Below, one piece after another: positions 1 through 6,227 of a DNA stretch of 47,216 bases. Origin of the DNA: Pseudomonas sp. AFG_SD02_1510_Pfu_092 (GTDB taxonomy: Bacteria > Pseudomonadota > Gammaproteobacteria > Pseudomonadales > Pseudomonadaceae); NCBI RefSeq assembly GCF_003331055.1, contig NZ_PUQD01000040.1:1-47216 (forward strand), read 5' to 3'. The number at the start of each line of letters is the position of its first letter. The first letter of the stretch is position 1. Below the pieces are notes generated by a model. That model did no database searches. It had not been told where the DNA came from and saw nothing but the letters and a program-made list of their open reading frames with translations. A program made the translations under genes and the position numbers.

Positions 1-52
1 TCGCCGATGGTAGTGTGGGGTTTCCCCATGTGAGAGTAGGTCATCGTCAAGA
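1..52 (+). rRNA. rrf: 5S ribosomal RNA, 3' end (partial)
   Basis: The first ~52 bases match from memory the 3' part of Pseudomonas 5S rRNA, including the stretch around GTGGGGTTTCCCCATG (18-bp region) and the closing GTAGGTCATCGTCAAG. The gene starts outside the window. It is the last gene of an rRNA operon read on the plus strand, supported by the strong terminator that follows directly. The exact 3' end is uncertain by a few bases. Confidence 0.92.
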
Positions 53-62
53 TTCATTTCGC

Positions 63-100
63 AAAACCCCTATCTGCGCATGCAGGTAGGGGTTTTGTCT
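63..100 (+). terminator. Rho-independent terminator of the rRNA operon
   Basis: Arms AAAACCCCTA (63-72) and TAGGGGTTTT (87-96) pair perfectly. The stem continues through CTGC/GCAG (74-77 with 82-85) around a GCAT loop and is followed by T-rich sequence. It lies ~11 bases after the 5S rRNA end, so it almost certainly ends the rRNA transcript. Confidence 0.93.
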
Positions 101-162
101 TTATGCCGCAAAAAACCGTAAGCGATCCATAAACCCCACCCGTTACATGAAGGACGGGGAAA

Positions 163-423
163 TCAGGTATTCGAGTCGGGCACCTGCCCCGCTCGAGTCT
201 TTAACCCGAACAACTGGTCAGCTAGCTGTCGGCCTCGCTCCAGCCCCTCCGCCGTCAACCAGATGGATTTGTTTCTATTAACCGGATCACTGATTAAACC
301 CCGTTCATGCAGTCGATTCATGATTTCGAAGTCAAATCCTTTCCACGCGTTACCTTTGTCGGAGCTATAGGCTGCCAACAAGGCAAGCACTGCGTCTTCA
401 ATCAGTTTTTCGTCGTATTCCAT
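163..423 (-). CDS. DUF6429 family protein (86 aa)
   Basis: Small soluble protein recognised from the motifs AWKGFDFEIMNRLHERGLI and an LTAEGLERGRQLADQLF-type tail, characteristic of the DUF6429 family. It resembles a compact winged-helix-like fold, but no function is established. The ATG at 421-423 is chosen because homology begins at MEYDEKLIEDAV; the frame remains open upstream only because it runs into transposase debris. The ribosome binding site is weak: AAGGA lies ~18 bases upstream. It sits beside an IS66 remnant. Members of this family are, to my knowledge, often found beside IS66-type elements, so it may be a passenger. No signal peptide or membrane segment is visible. Confidence 0.72.
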   Translation of the reverse strand: MEYDEKLIEDAVLALLAAYSSDKGNAWKGFDFEIMNRLHERGLISDPVNRNKSIWLTAEGLERGRQLADQLFGLKTRAGQVPDSNT

Positions 424-490
424 GGTCGTTACCCCGCTCTTGTCCTTCAAACGCTTCGTAGGCCCCATCTGACCCACGATGGGGGAGCAC

Positions 491-770
491 TTAACTATGT
501 ATTTTAGGCGTGCAATTCCATGGCAGCAGTGCTTCGTAGTCTTCCACGGAGGACGCCTGCGGCAGGCGTTCCAGTGCGTGGCGCAGCCACGCATAGGGCT
601 CTTGGCCGTCTCGACCAGGCTGTAAAGTTGCGCACTGGCCGTCGCCCCTCTGGGCGTGTCACTGAACAACCAGTTTCTTTCTGCCGATGACAAACGGGCG
701 GATCGCACGCTCGGCTGCGTTGTTGTCGATCGGTAAGCAGCCGTGCTCGATGTGGAGCACAGTATCGGGG
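491..770 (-). pseudogene. IS66-family transposase (tnpC) C-terminal remnant
   Basis: Read on the minus strand, this stretch encodes in broken frames the well-known C-terminal part of IS66 transposases. It contains [23 protein letters not shown] (split here as [15 protein letters not shown] then RPFVIGRK), followed after a one-base frame change by [20 protein letters not shown]. After a second lesion, where a short segment is missing, it continues with AWLRHALERLPQASSVEDY and ends at a TAA at 491-493. There are at least two frameshifts and no N-terminal part, so it is dead. No terminal inverted repeats of the element could be identified. It marks an old insertion next to the rRNA operon. Confidence 0.85.
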
Positions 771-840
771 ATCAGGTAAGCGCTTTGAATGTGGGGTTCA
801 TGGAGCGCTTACAAAAAACCAGGCACCAGCGCAGCCCCTC

Positions 841-927
841 TGTGGGAGCGGGCAAGCCCGCGAAGCAGGCGACGCGCTGCATGGCACCGGCTGCGCCGGT
901 GTTCGCGGCCACGGCCGCTCCCACAGG
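841..927. repeat. REP/BIME-type palindromic pair
   Basis: Two palindromic units in opposite orientation: TGTGGGAGCGGGCAAGCCCG (841-860 onward) and its partner ending in GGCCGCTCCCACAGG (~913-927), separated by a short spacer. This is the REP style common in intergenic DNA of the P. putida group. Almost the same composite sequence recurs at 47133-47216. No gene is visible from ~770 to 1037 apart from this element. Confidence 0.85.
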
Positions 928-1037
928 TTCAGCGTAAGCCAGAGGCCAGCGCCGTCGAAGGTAGTAATCAACAACCTCTTCCGGCATCGCATAAATGATC
1001 ACTCTCAGCATCTTCAACTCCGGGAGATCACGAGAAA

Positions 1038-1462
1038 ATGACCATAGGTTCAACCCACAACCATCCCGCAGACCTGGCCATCGAGCCATCCCTGCCCATG
1101 CGGCCGTGGGCTGCGCGTTACCCTAATCCTCCGGATCTTTGCTTTGACTATCGCCTTACATCGATACCCGAAACATTCGCATACAGCGTTGGATGACAGA
1201 TCGAAACGCGCTCGGTTGCGCAAAACTGTACCGTGCTGGCACCTACTACGACGCCGTAAGCCTGATGAAATACAACCGTGATCTGAGTGCCAGTTCAGGC
1301 TTGTATCTGGCTGGAGAGTCCTTCTCTGTTGACGCCGGCTGGACCGAGCCCTGTCTGCGCACTGCGCTTGATGCGGTCATCAATCTGTGCAGCAGAACTT
1401 CGGCATCATTCAATGGTGGCTTCACCCTGAATCACTACCCACATTATCAAGCTGGGAAATAG
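1038..1462 (+). pseudogene. Flavin amine oxidase / amino-acid 2-monooxygenase, internally deleted
   Basis: A start codon at 1038 (GGGAG at 1022-1026) opens a frame that looks like the N-terminus of Pseudomonas flavin monoamine oxidase-type proteins: ...PSLPMRPWAARYPNPPD then LCFDYRL. This frame stops at 1195. A different frame, entered near 1160, gives the family C-terminus: NALGCAKLYRAGTYYDAVSL, SSGLYLAGESFSVDAGWTEP and FNGGFTLNHYPHYQ, ending at 1460-1462. The C-terminal block with GLYLAGE and GWTEPC is the FAD-contacting end of tryptophan/phenylalanine/lysine 2-monooxygenase relatives. Such enzymes are ~550-600 residues, so well over 1 kb of the middle, including the FAD-binding GxGxxG region, is missing. 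In living relatives these enzymes turn an amino acid into the amide with loss of one carbon. An amidase follows, as expected for such a pathway. Confidence 0.78.
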
Positions 1463-1480
1463 CTGCATCCGGGCGTTTTT

Positions 1481-1496
1481 GTGGGAAGTCTCCCAC
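1481..1496 (+). other. Small perfect hairpin upstream of the amidase gene
   Basis: GTGGGA (1481-1486) and TCCCAC (1491-1496) form a 6-bp stem with an AGTC loop, just after the pseudogene's stop codon. A run of T precedes it (1476-1480) and no T-tract follows, so it is not a convincing terminator on the plus strand. On the minus strand the order hairpin-then-A-run is reversed, making a weak minus-strand terminator possible. Confidence 0.4.
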
Positions 1497-1607
1497 TTGA
1501 GCATGTCTCTTGTCCTTCGACCCCATAGGAACGCCCCGACTGTCACTCCCCAGCCCGATCTCGCTTTACTGGCGCCCTTCCAAAACAACCATAAATAGGA
1601 AGCCGCC

Positions 1608-2504
1608 ATGTCTGAACACCGCACCCCCGTCAGCCCCGTACGCATTGCTGTGCTCCAGTACGACCCTCAGGTTGGGCTCGAACATTGCGATGGCAACTTG
1701 AGCAGGGGCCTGGCATTGGCTCGCAGCGCGGCGCGTGAAGGCGCCAACCTGATCGTGTTGCCCGAGCTGGCCAACACCGGCTACACCTTCCACACCCGTG
1801 CAGAAGCCTATGCCCATGCCGAGACGCTCGAGGAAGGCCGCAGCCTGCAAGCCTGGGCCGATTTCGCCAAGGAACACCAGGTCTATCTGGCCGCCGGTTT
1901 TGCCGAGCGCGACGGGCTGAAGCTCTACGACAGTGCCGTGCTGTTCGGCCCTGAAGGCCTGCTCGGTCACTACCGCAAGGCCCACCTGTGGAACCAGGAA
2001 AAGCTCTGGTTCACCCCCGGCAACCTCGGCTTCCCGGTGTTCGAGACGCCGATCGGCCGGATCGGCCTGCTGATCTGCTGGGACATCTGGTTCCCTGAGG
2101 TACCGCGGCTGATGGCAGCGCAAGGTGCCGACATCATCTGCAGCCTGAACAACTGGGTATGGACCCCACCACCGCTGTTCGATGAAGCAGGGCGCTGCAT
2201 GGCCTCATACCTGACCATGACGGCGGCACATGTCAACAACGTCTACATCGCCGCAGCCAACCGCATCGGCAGTGAGCGCGGTGGTCGCTTTCTGGGCTGC
2301 TCGCTGATCGCCGGTACCAACGGCTGGCCCATTGGTGAGGTGGCCAGCGCAGAAGAGGAGGGCATCCTCTACGCCGATGTCGACCTCGGCAGCGCGCGCT
2401 CGGCGCCGATCTGGAACAACCTCAACGACCTGCCACGCGACCGGCGCACCGACCTCTACGATGCGACCCTTGGCTATCGCCTGCATGCCGCGCTGCCGCG
2501 CTGA
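1608..2504 (+). CDS. Carbon-nitrogen hydrolase (nitrilase-superfamily amidase)
   Basis: Predicted cytoplasmic amidase of 298 residues that hydrolyses a carboxamide to acid plus ammonia. The Glu-Lys-Cys triad is visible: E53 in LPELANTGY, K124 in HYRKAHLW and C157 in LLICWDIWFPE. The length is normal for the family. AGGAAG lies 6 bases before the ATG and supports this start. It follows the ruined amino-acid monooxygenase and precedes a membrane protein (10-base gap) and an asparaginase, forming one transcription unit. By analogy with lysine 2-monooxygenase/5-aminovaleramidase and tryptophan monooxygenase/indoleacetamide hydrolase pairs, the original substrate was probably the amide made by that oxygenase. 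It is not a close match to the DavA sequence I know. The substrate cannot be read from sequence. Confidence 0.88.
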   Translation: MSEHRTPVSPVRIAVLQYDPQVGLEHCDGNLSRGLALARSAAREGANLIVLPELANTGYTFHTRAEAYAHAETLEEGRSLQAWADFAKEHQVYLAAGFAERDGLKLYDSAVLFGPEGLLGHYRKAHLWNQEKLWFTPGNLGFPVFETPIGRIGLLICWDIWFPEVPRLMAAQGADIICSLNNWVWTPPPLFDEAGRCMASYLTMTAAHVNNVYIAAANRIGSERGGRFLGCSLIAGTNGWPIGEVASAEEEGILYADVDLGSARSAPIWNNLNDLPRDRRTDLYDATLGYRLHAALPR

Positions 2505-2514
2505 GGGCTCGCAC

Positions 2515-3669
2515 ATGAAAACGCTCCTGTGCTCGAACCGGCAAGCTGCGCCGGTGTTGACCTTCGGTTGCCTGCTGGTGCTGCTGAGTGTCAGCCTCGC
2601 CCATGGCCAATGGCCGGATTACCCGCAACTGGCGGCGACGCTCGATCAGCCGCTGAGCCGCCTGCGCTGGATCATCGGTGATATCAGCGAGGTGGCTTTC
2701 TACAAGCATGAACTGCCCGCGCTGGGCTTGCTGCTGGGGGCTTGCCTGGCGCACTGGGCCCACCTGCGAGGGTATCGCTGGCAGGGCTTTGCCGTCTGCT
2801 ATGGCAGCGGGCTCTGGCCATGGGTGTTCATCAGTTCGCTGCTGGGGCTGCTACTCAGCCACGCGCTATGGGGATGGACCTTGGCCAGTGGTAGCTGGCA
2901 ACCAACCTTTGTTGCCTTCGTTTCATTGCCAGCGGCCATGGTGCTGTTGTTCGGTGCGGGCTGGCAGGTAGCGATCAGCGGCGCACTGCTGGGGGCGCTG
3001 CTGGTTACCCCCGCCAGCCTGCTGATGGTCAACTTCCTGTGCTACCCCCTGCAACTGCCGGTGGTGGTCGGTAACGTGAGCGGCATGGCGCTGGCAAGCC
3101 TGGCAGCGTTCATGCTGTGCCGGCGCTTTCCATCCTGGGTACGGCACGCTCACCGGCCCGCTGCACCCGACGCCATGGCTGCCCCGCCCGACTACGGCAC
3201 GGTCTGGACCTTGCGACGGGTGCTGGCAGATTTCAGCGAAGCGCCGTTCTTCGGTAATGAGCTGGCCAGCCTCGGGCTGCTGTTGGGGGTACTGCTGGCG
3301 TACCTGCTGGCCCCTGCAGCACCGGCCTATGGTTCGCTGCTGCTGGGGCCGATGGTCGCCGGGCAGGCACTGGCGTCGTTGTTCGGCGTGGTGTTCTGGC
3401 GCCGCCAGTGGCAGGCGCGAGGGTGGTATCCCACCTACATCCCCATCGTCTCGATCGTACCGGCGACAGTGCTGACTCACGGGGGAAATTGGCAAGTGGT
3501 TGTCGCCAGTGCCGTTCTGGGGGCACTGATGGCCCCGCCGCTGGCGGTGGCCATTACTCAGCGCTTGCCGGCCTACATGCACGGCTACATCGGTAATGTG
3601 CTGTCGATGGCCATCAGCACGCTGGTGATCGTGCCGCTGGTTGGCGTGCTGACGGGAGGTGGCGCATGA
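2515..3669 (+). CDS. Polytopic inner-membrane protein with two homologous halves
   Basis: 384-residue hydrophobic protein with an apparent N-terminal signal-like segment (residues ~15-33) and roughly ten membrane segments. The ATG at 2515 is chosen because GAGGG lies 7 bases before it and the preceding gene has just ended. The two halves repeat each other: RWIIGDISEVAFYKHELPAL and RRVLADFSEAPFFGNELASL each begin a half. Both then continue with GLLLG, a GxWQV block (GAGWQVAISGALLGALL and GGNWQVVVASAVLGALM) and a GNVSGMALA/GNVLSMAIS motif. Such inverted or tandem duplication is usual in transporters. I do not recognise the family. Its place between an amidase and an asparaginase suggests uptake or export of an amide or amino acid, but that is inference. 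The stop overlaps the next start (ATGA). Confidence 0.8.
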   Translation: MKTLLCSNRQAAPVLTFGCLLVLLSVSLAHGQWPDYPQLAATLDQPLSRLRWIIGDISEVAFYKHELPALGLLLGACLAHWAHLRGYRWQGFAVCYGSGLWPWVFISSLLGLLLSHALWGWTLASGSWQPTFVAFVSLPAAMVLLFGAGWQVAISGALLGALLVTPASLLMVNFLCYPLQLPVVVGNVSGMALASLAAFMLCRRFPSWVRHAHRPAAPDAMAAPPDYGTVWTLRRVLADFSEAPFFGNELASLGLLLGVLLAYLLAPAAPAYGSLLLGPMVAGQALASLFGVVFWRRQWQARGWYPTYIPIVSIVPATVLTHGGNWQVVVASAVLGALMAPPLAVAITQRLPAYMHGYIGNVLSMAISTLVIVPLVGVLTGGGA

Positions 3670-4655
3670 AACAGCCATCAGACCTGCCCAGGCTGTCGAT
3701 CGCCAGCCTGGGTGGCACGGTGAGCATGCAGGCGCGTGACCGTGGAGGTGCGGTGAGGCCAGAACTGGGCTGCGATCAGCAACTGGCCAACGTGCCCCAG
3801 CTGCGTGAGATGGCCCAGCTTGAACTTGCCACTCTGGGGCTGCTCCCCAGTGCCTCGCTGGGCTTTGTGGCATTGCTCGAGGTGCTGGCCTGGGCTCGCG
3901 CGGAGGTGGAGCGTGGGGCACAGGGGGTGATTCTGACCCAAGGTACCGACAGCCTCGAGGAAACGGCGTATTTCCTCGATCTGCTCTGGCCGTTCGATAC
4001 ACCGCTGGTGATGACCGGTGCCATGCGCGCGGCCAGCCAGCCGGGCAGTGATGGCGCGGCCAACCTGCTGGCGGCGGCACAGGTTGCACTGGCGCCGTGC
4101 AGTCGTGGGCGCGGTGTGCTGGTGTTGATGAACGATCAGGTTCACAGTGCCGACAGGGTGCGCAAGACGGCAAGCCTGGCGATGGCTGCCTTCGAATCGC
4201 CCGGTTGTGGCCCGCTGGGTGAGGTGCAGGAGGGGGCGGTGGTCTATCGGCAACCGCCGGTGCGACGCGAGGTGCTGCCGCTACCGCAGCGCACCGAACA
4301 TCGCGTAGCCCTGCTGGAAGCCTGCCTGGACGCCGATGTGGCGCTGCTGCAGGCTGTGCGCAGCCTGGGCTACGAGGGGCTGGTAATCGCAGGCTTCGGC
4401 GCCGGGCATGTTTCCGCTGGTTGGGCCGAGGTGCTGGACGACCTGGCGCCTGCCATGCCGGTGATCGTTGCCAGCCGTACCGGTTGCGGCCCTACCGCCC
4501 GCGCGACCTACGGGTTTGCCGGAGCCGAGATCGACCTGCAGGCCAAGGGCGTGCACATGGCCGGGCTGCTGTGCCCGCGCAAGTGCCGCATGCTCTTGTG
4601 GCTGTTGATCGCTAGCGGCCGGCAGCAACAGCTGCCTCATTGGTTGCCACACTGA
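3666..4655 (+). CDS. L-asparaginase/glutaminase-type amidohydrolase, cytoplasmic
   Basis: 329-residue member of the bacterial asparaginase family. The first catalytic threonine is in ASLGGTV (T18), the second site is in LTQGTDSLEETAYF (T94-D95), and a lysine lies in ADRVRKTAS at the position equivalent to E. coli AnsB K162. The MTGAMR and GYEGLVIAGFGAGH segments are also typical. There is no signal peptide, unlike periplasmic type II enzymes, so it acts in the cytoplasm. The start overlaps the stop of the membrane-protein gene (ATGA), implying translational coupling. Expected reaction: asparagine (or a related amide) to acid plus ammonia. True specificity may differ because the operon context points to a dedicated amide pathway. 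A 9-bp-stem hairpin follows 5 bases after the stop. Confidence 0.88.
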   Translation: MKQPSDLPRLSIASLGGTVSMQARDRGGAVRPELGCDQQLANVPQLREMAQLELATLGLLPSASLGFVALLEVLAWARAEVERGAQGVILTQGTDSLEETAYFLDLLWPFDTPLVMTGAMRAASQPGSDGAANLLAAAQVALAPCSRGRGVLVLMNDQVHSADRVRKTASLAMAAFESPGCGPLGEVQEGAVVYRQPPVRREVLPLPQRTEHRVALLEACLDADVALLQAVRSLGYEGLVIAGFGAGHVSAGWAEVLDDLAPAMPVIVASRTGCGPTARATYGFAGAEIDLQAKGVHMAGLLCPRKCRMLLWLLIASGRQQQLPHWLPH

Positions 4656-4660
4656 GCAAG

Positions 4661-4682
4661 CTGCCCGCACTGCTGCGGGCAG
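4661..4682 (+). terminator. Hairpin after the asparaginase gene, probable terminator
   Basis: CTGCCCGCA (4661-4669) and TGCGGGCAG (4674-4682) form a perfect 9-bp stem with a 4-base loop. No clear T-run follows (CCCTTGG), so it may be a weak terminator or a transcript-end stabiliser. It marks the end of the amidase-asparaginase operon. Confidence 0.55.
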
Positions 4683-4739
4683 CCCTTGGCCGGTTCTGTG
4701 CTAGGGTGCACACACTTTTGCTTTTCAGGATGTCCACCC

Positions 4740-5294
4740 ATGCTCCCCGCACTCAGCGAAAAAGAACTCGCGCGCCTCGAAGACCTGCTGATCACCTACG
4801 GCAATGACTACTCGGTGCTCAACCTGGCCGAGCTCAATGGCTTTTTCACTGCCCTGGCCAGCTCGCCGACTACTGTCATACCTGAACAGTGGCTGCCTGC
4901 GGTGGCCGGCGGCAAGGTGCCGAAATTCAAGAAGCCAGCGCATGAAGAGGCGTATACGGCGTTGATGCTGCGCTATGCCAGCCAGGTGGCGGAGGAGTTG
5001 GGCGACGATGTCGACCACTTTGAGCCGCTGTTCGAAGAAAGCGAAGGCGAAGAGGGCAGTGTAACCATCATGGAGGAGTGGTGCTTTGGCTACATGCGCG
5101 GCACCCAGGTCGCCGGCTGGGCCGAGCTGCCGCTGGAACAGGACCAACTGCTCAAGGCCATTTCGCTGCATGGGCTGGAGGACAACTTCGAGCTGCTGGA
5201 CCAGATGAGCGAAGCGGATATCCAGGCCTGCGTGCCTCAGGTGACCGAAGCAGCACGTGCGTTGTTCCGGTATTTCAAACAGCCACTGCAGTGA
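4740..5294 (+). CDS. YecA/YgfB (UPF0149) family protein
   Basis: 184-residue soluble acidic protein. It matches the YecA/UPF0149 pattern: an opening helix ALSEKELARLEDLLITYGN, then NLAELNGFFTALASSP, a WLPAVAGG segment and later EEWCFGYMRG. The ATG at 4740 is chosen because homology starts at MLPALSEKE; an upstream ATG at 4686 lies within the promoter-like gap. No SEC-C zinc motif is present at the C-terminus, so it is the short form. The family is all-helical and its function is unsettled. It stands alone between a terminator-like hairpin and a REP pair. Confidence 0.8.
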   Translation: MLPALSEKELARLEDLLITYGNDYSVLNLAELNGFFTALASSPTTVIPEQWLPAVAGGKVPKFKKPAHEEAYTALMLRYASQVAEELGDDVDHFEPLFEESEGEEGSVTIMEEWCFGYMRGTQVAGWAELPLEQDQLLKAISLHGLEDNFELLDQMSEADIQACVPQVTEAARALFRYFKQPLQ

Positions 5295-5316
5295 TGCTGC
5301 CGGCCGGCACCGGCTT

Positions 5317-5430
5317 GTAGGAGCGGCCTTGTGTCGCGAAAGGGCTGCGAAGCAGCCCCGCGATCGTTGCATTGACGCTGAAATCCGGGGGCCGCTTTGC
5401 GGCCCTTTCGCGACACAAGGCCGCTCCTAC
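5317..5430. repeat. REP inverted pair, 29-bp perfect arms
   Basis: Arm 1 at 5317-5345 starts GTAGGAGCGGCCTTGTGTCG and arm 2 at 5402-5430 ends with its exact complement, 29 of 29 bases. A 56-base spacer contains a second inner palindrome (GGCTGCGAAGCAGCC). The type differs in sequence from the elements at 841 and 8282. It probably ends the YecA transcript and insulates the GST gene. From 5431 to 5571 I see no gene and no convincing promoter. Confidence 0.9.
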
Positions 5431-5571
5431 ACAAAGCGTGGGCGGGCTGAAATCTCCATTATTCCGCCCTGCGAAATTATGGTTTCCCCGCCACGCGGAT
5501 TCTGCTGTCAGCCGAACCAGTGCAGCATGTGCTCCACCAGCCCATCCCGGTGCTGACCAGGAGCCAAGCCC

Positions 5572-6201
5572 ATGTCGAATCCGATCAAGCTTTACAACTT
5601 CCCCAAGTCCGGCCACGCCCACCGCATCGAACTGATGCTCTCGCTGCTGAACCTGCCCACCGAGCTGGTGTTCGTCGACCTCGCCAAAGGTGCGCACAAG
5701 CAACCAGATTTCCTCGCCCTCAACCCGTTCGGCCAGGTTCCGGTGATCGATGACAACGGTACGGTGATCGCCGATTCCAACGCCATCCTGGTGTACCTGG
5801 CCAAGAAGTACGACACCGGCAGCTGGCTTCCCGAAGAGCCTGCTGCGGCCGCCCGCGTGCAACGCTGGCTGTCGGTCGCCGCCGGCCCGCTGGCCTTTGG
5901 CCCGGCCGCCGCGCGCCTGGTGACCGTGTTCGGTGCGGCGTTCAACACCGATGAAGTCATTGCCCGCGCCCACACCCTGCTCAAGGTGATCGACGCCGAG
6001 CTGGCCAACCGGTCGTTCCTGGCAGGCGATACGCCGACCATCGCCGACGTCGCCAATTACTCGTACATCGCCCACGCGCCGGAGGGCAATGTGTCGCTGG
6101 AGCCCTACGCCAACGTGCGCGACTGGCTGGCGCGGATCGAGGCGCTGCCGGGCTTCGTGGCCATGCCACGCACTGTGATCGGGCTGCAGACCAGCGCCTG
6201 A
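5572..6201 (+). CDS. Glutathione S-transferase family protein
   Basis: 209 residues with the two-domain GST layout. The N-terminal thioredoxin-like part (residues 1-80) has [17 protein letters not shown], the cis-proline motif GQVPVIDD and the glutathione-contacting [14 protein letters not shown]. The C-terminal helical part has [18 protein letters not shown], the usual N-capping/hydrophobic staple region. AGGAG lies 9 bases before the ATG. It is followed after 26 bases by a large flavin/iron-sulfur fusion gene, probably in the same operon. It likely conjugates or reduces an electrophile with glutathione; the substrate is unknown. Confidence 0.88.
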   Translation: MSNPIKLYNFPKSGHAHRIELMLSLLNLPTELVFVDLAKGAHKQPDFLALNPFGQVPVIDDNGTVIADSNAILVYLAKKYDTGSWLPEEPAAAARVQRWLSVAAGPLAFGPAAARLVTVFGAAFNTDEVIARAHTLLKVIDAELANRSFLAGDTPTIADVANYSYIAHAPEGNVSLEPYANVRDWLARIEALPGFVAMPRTVIGLQTSA

Positions 6202-6227
6202 TACCCCGCCACCACGAGGACGCCGCC

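Noticed and set aside
743..1089. Several short overlapping ORFs on both strands
   Set aside because: They run through the IS66 remnant and the REP palindromes and have no ribosome sites or similarity.
5317..5430. Insertion-sequence terminal inverted repeats around a mini-element
   Set aside because: The 29-bp arms enclose only 56 bases with no coding potential or target duplication, and the arm sequence is REP-like.
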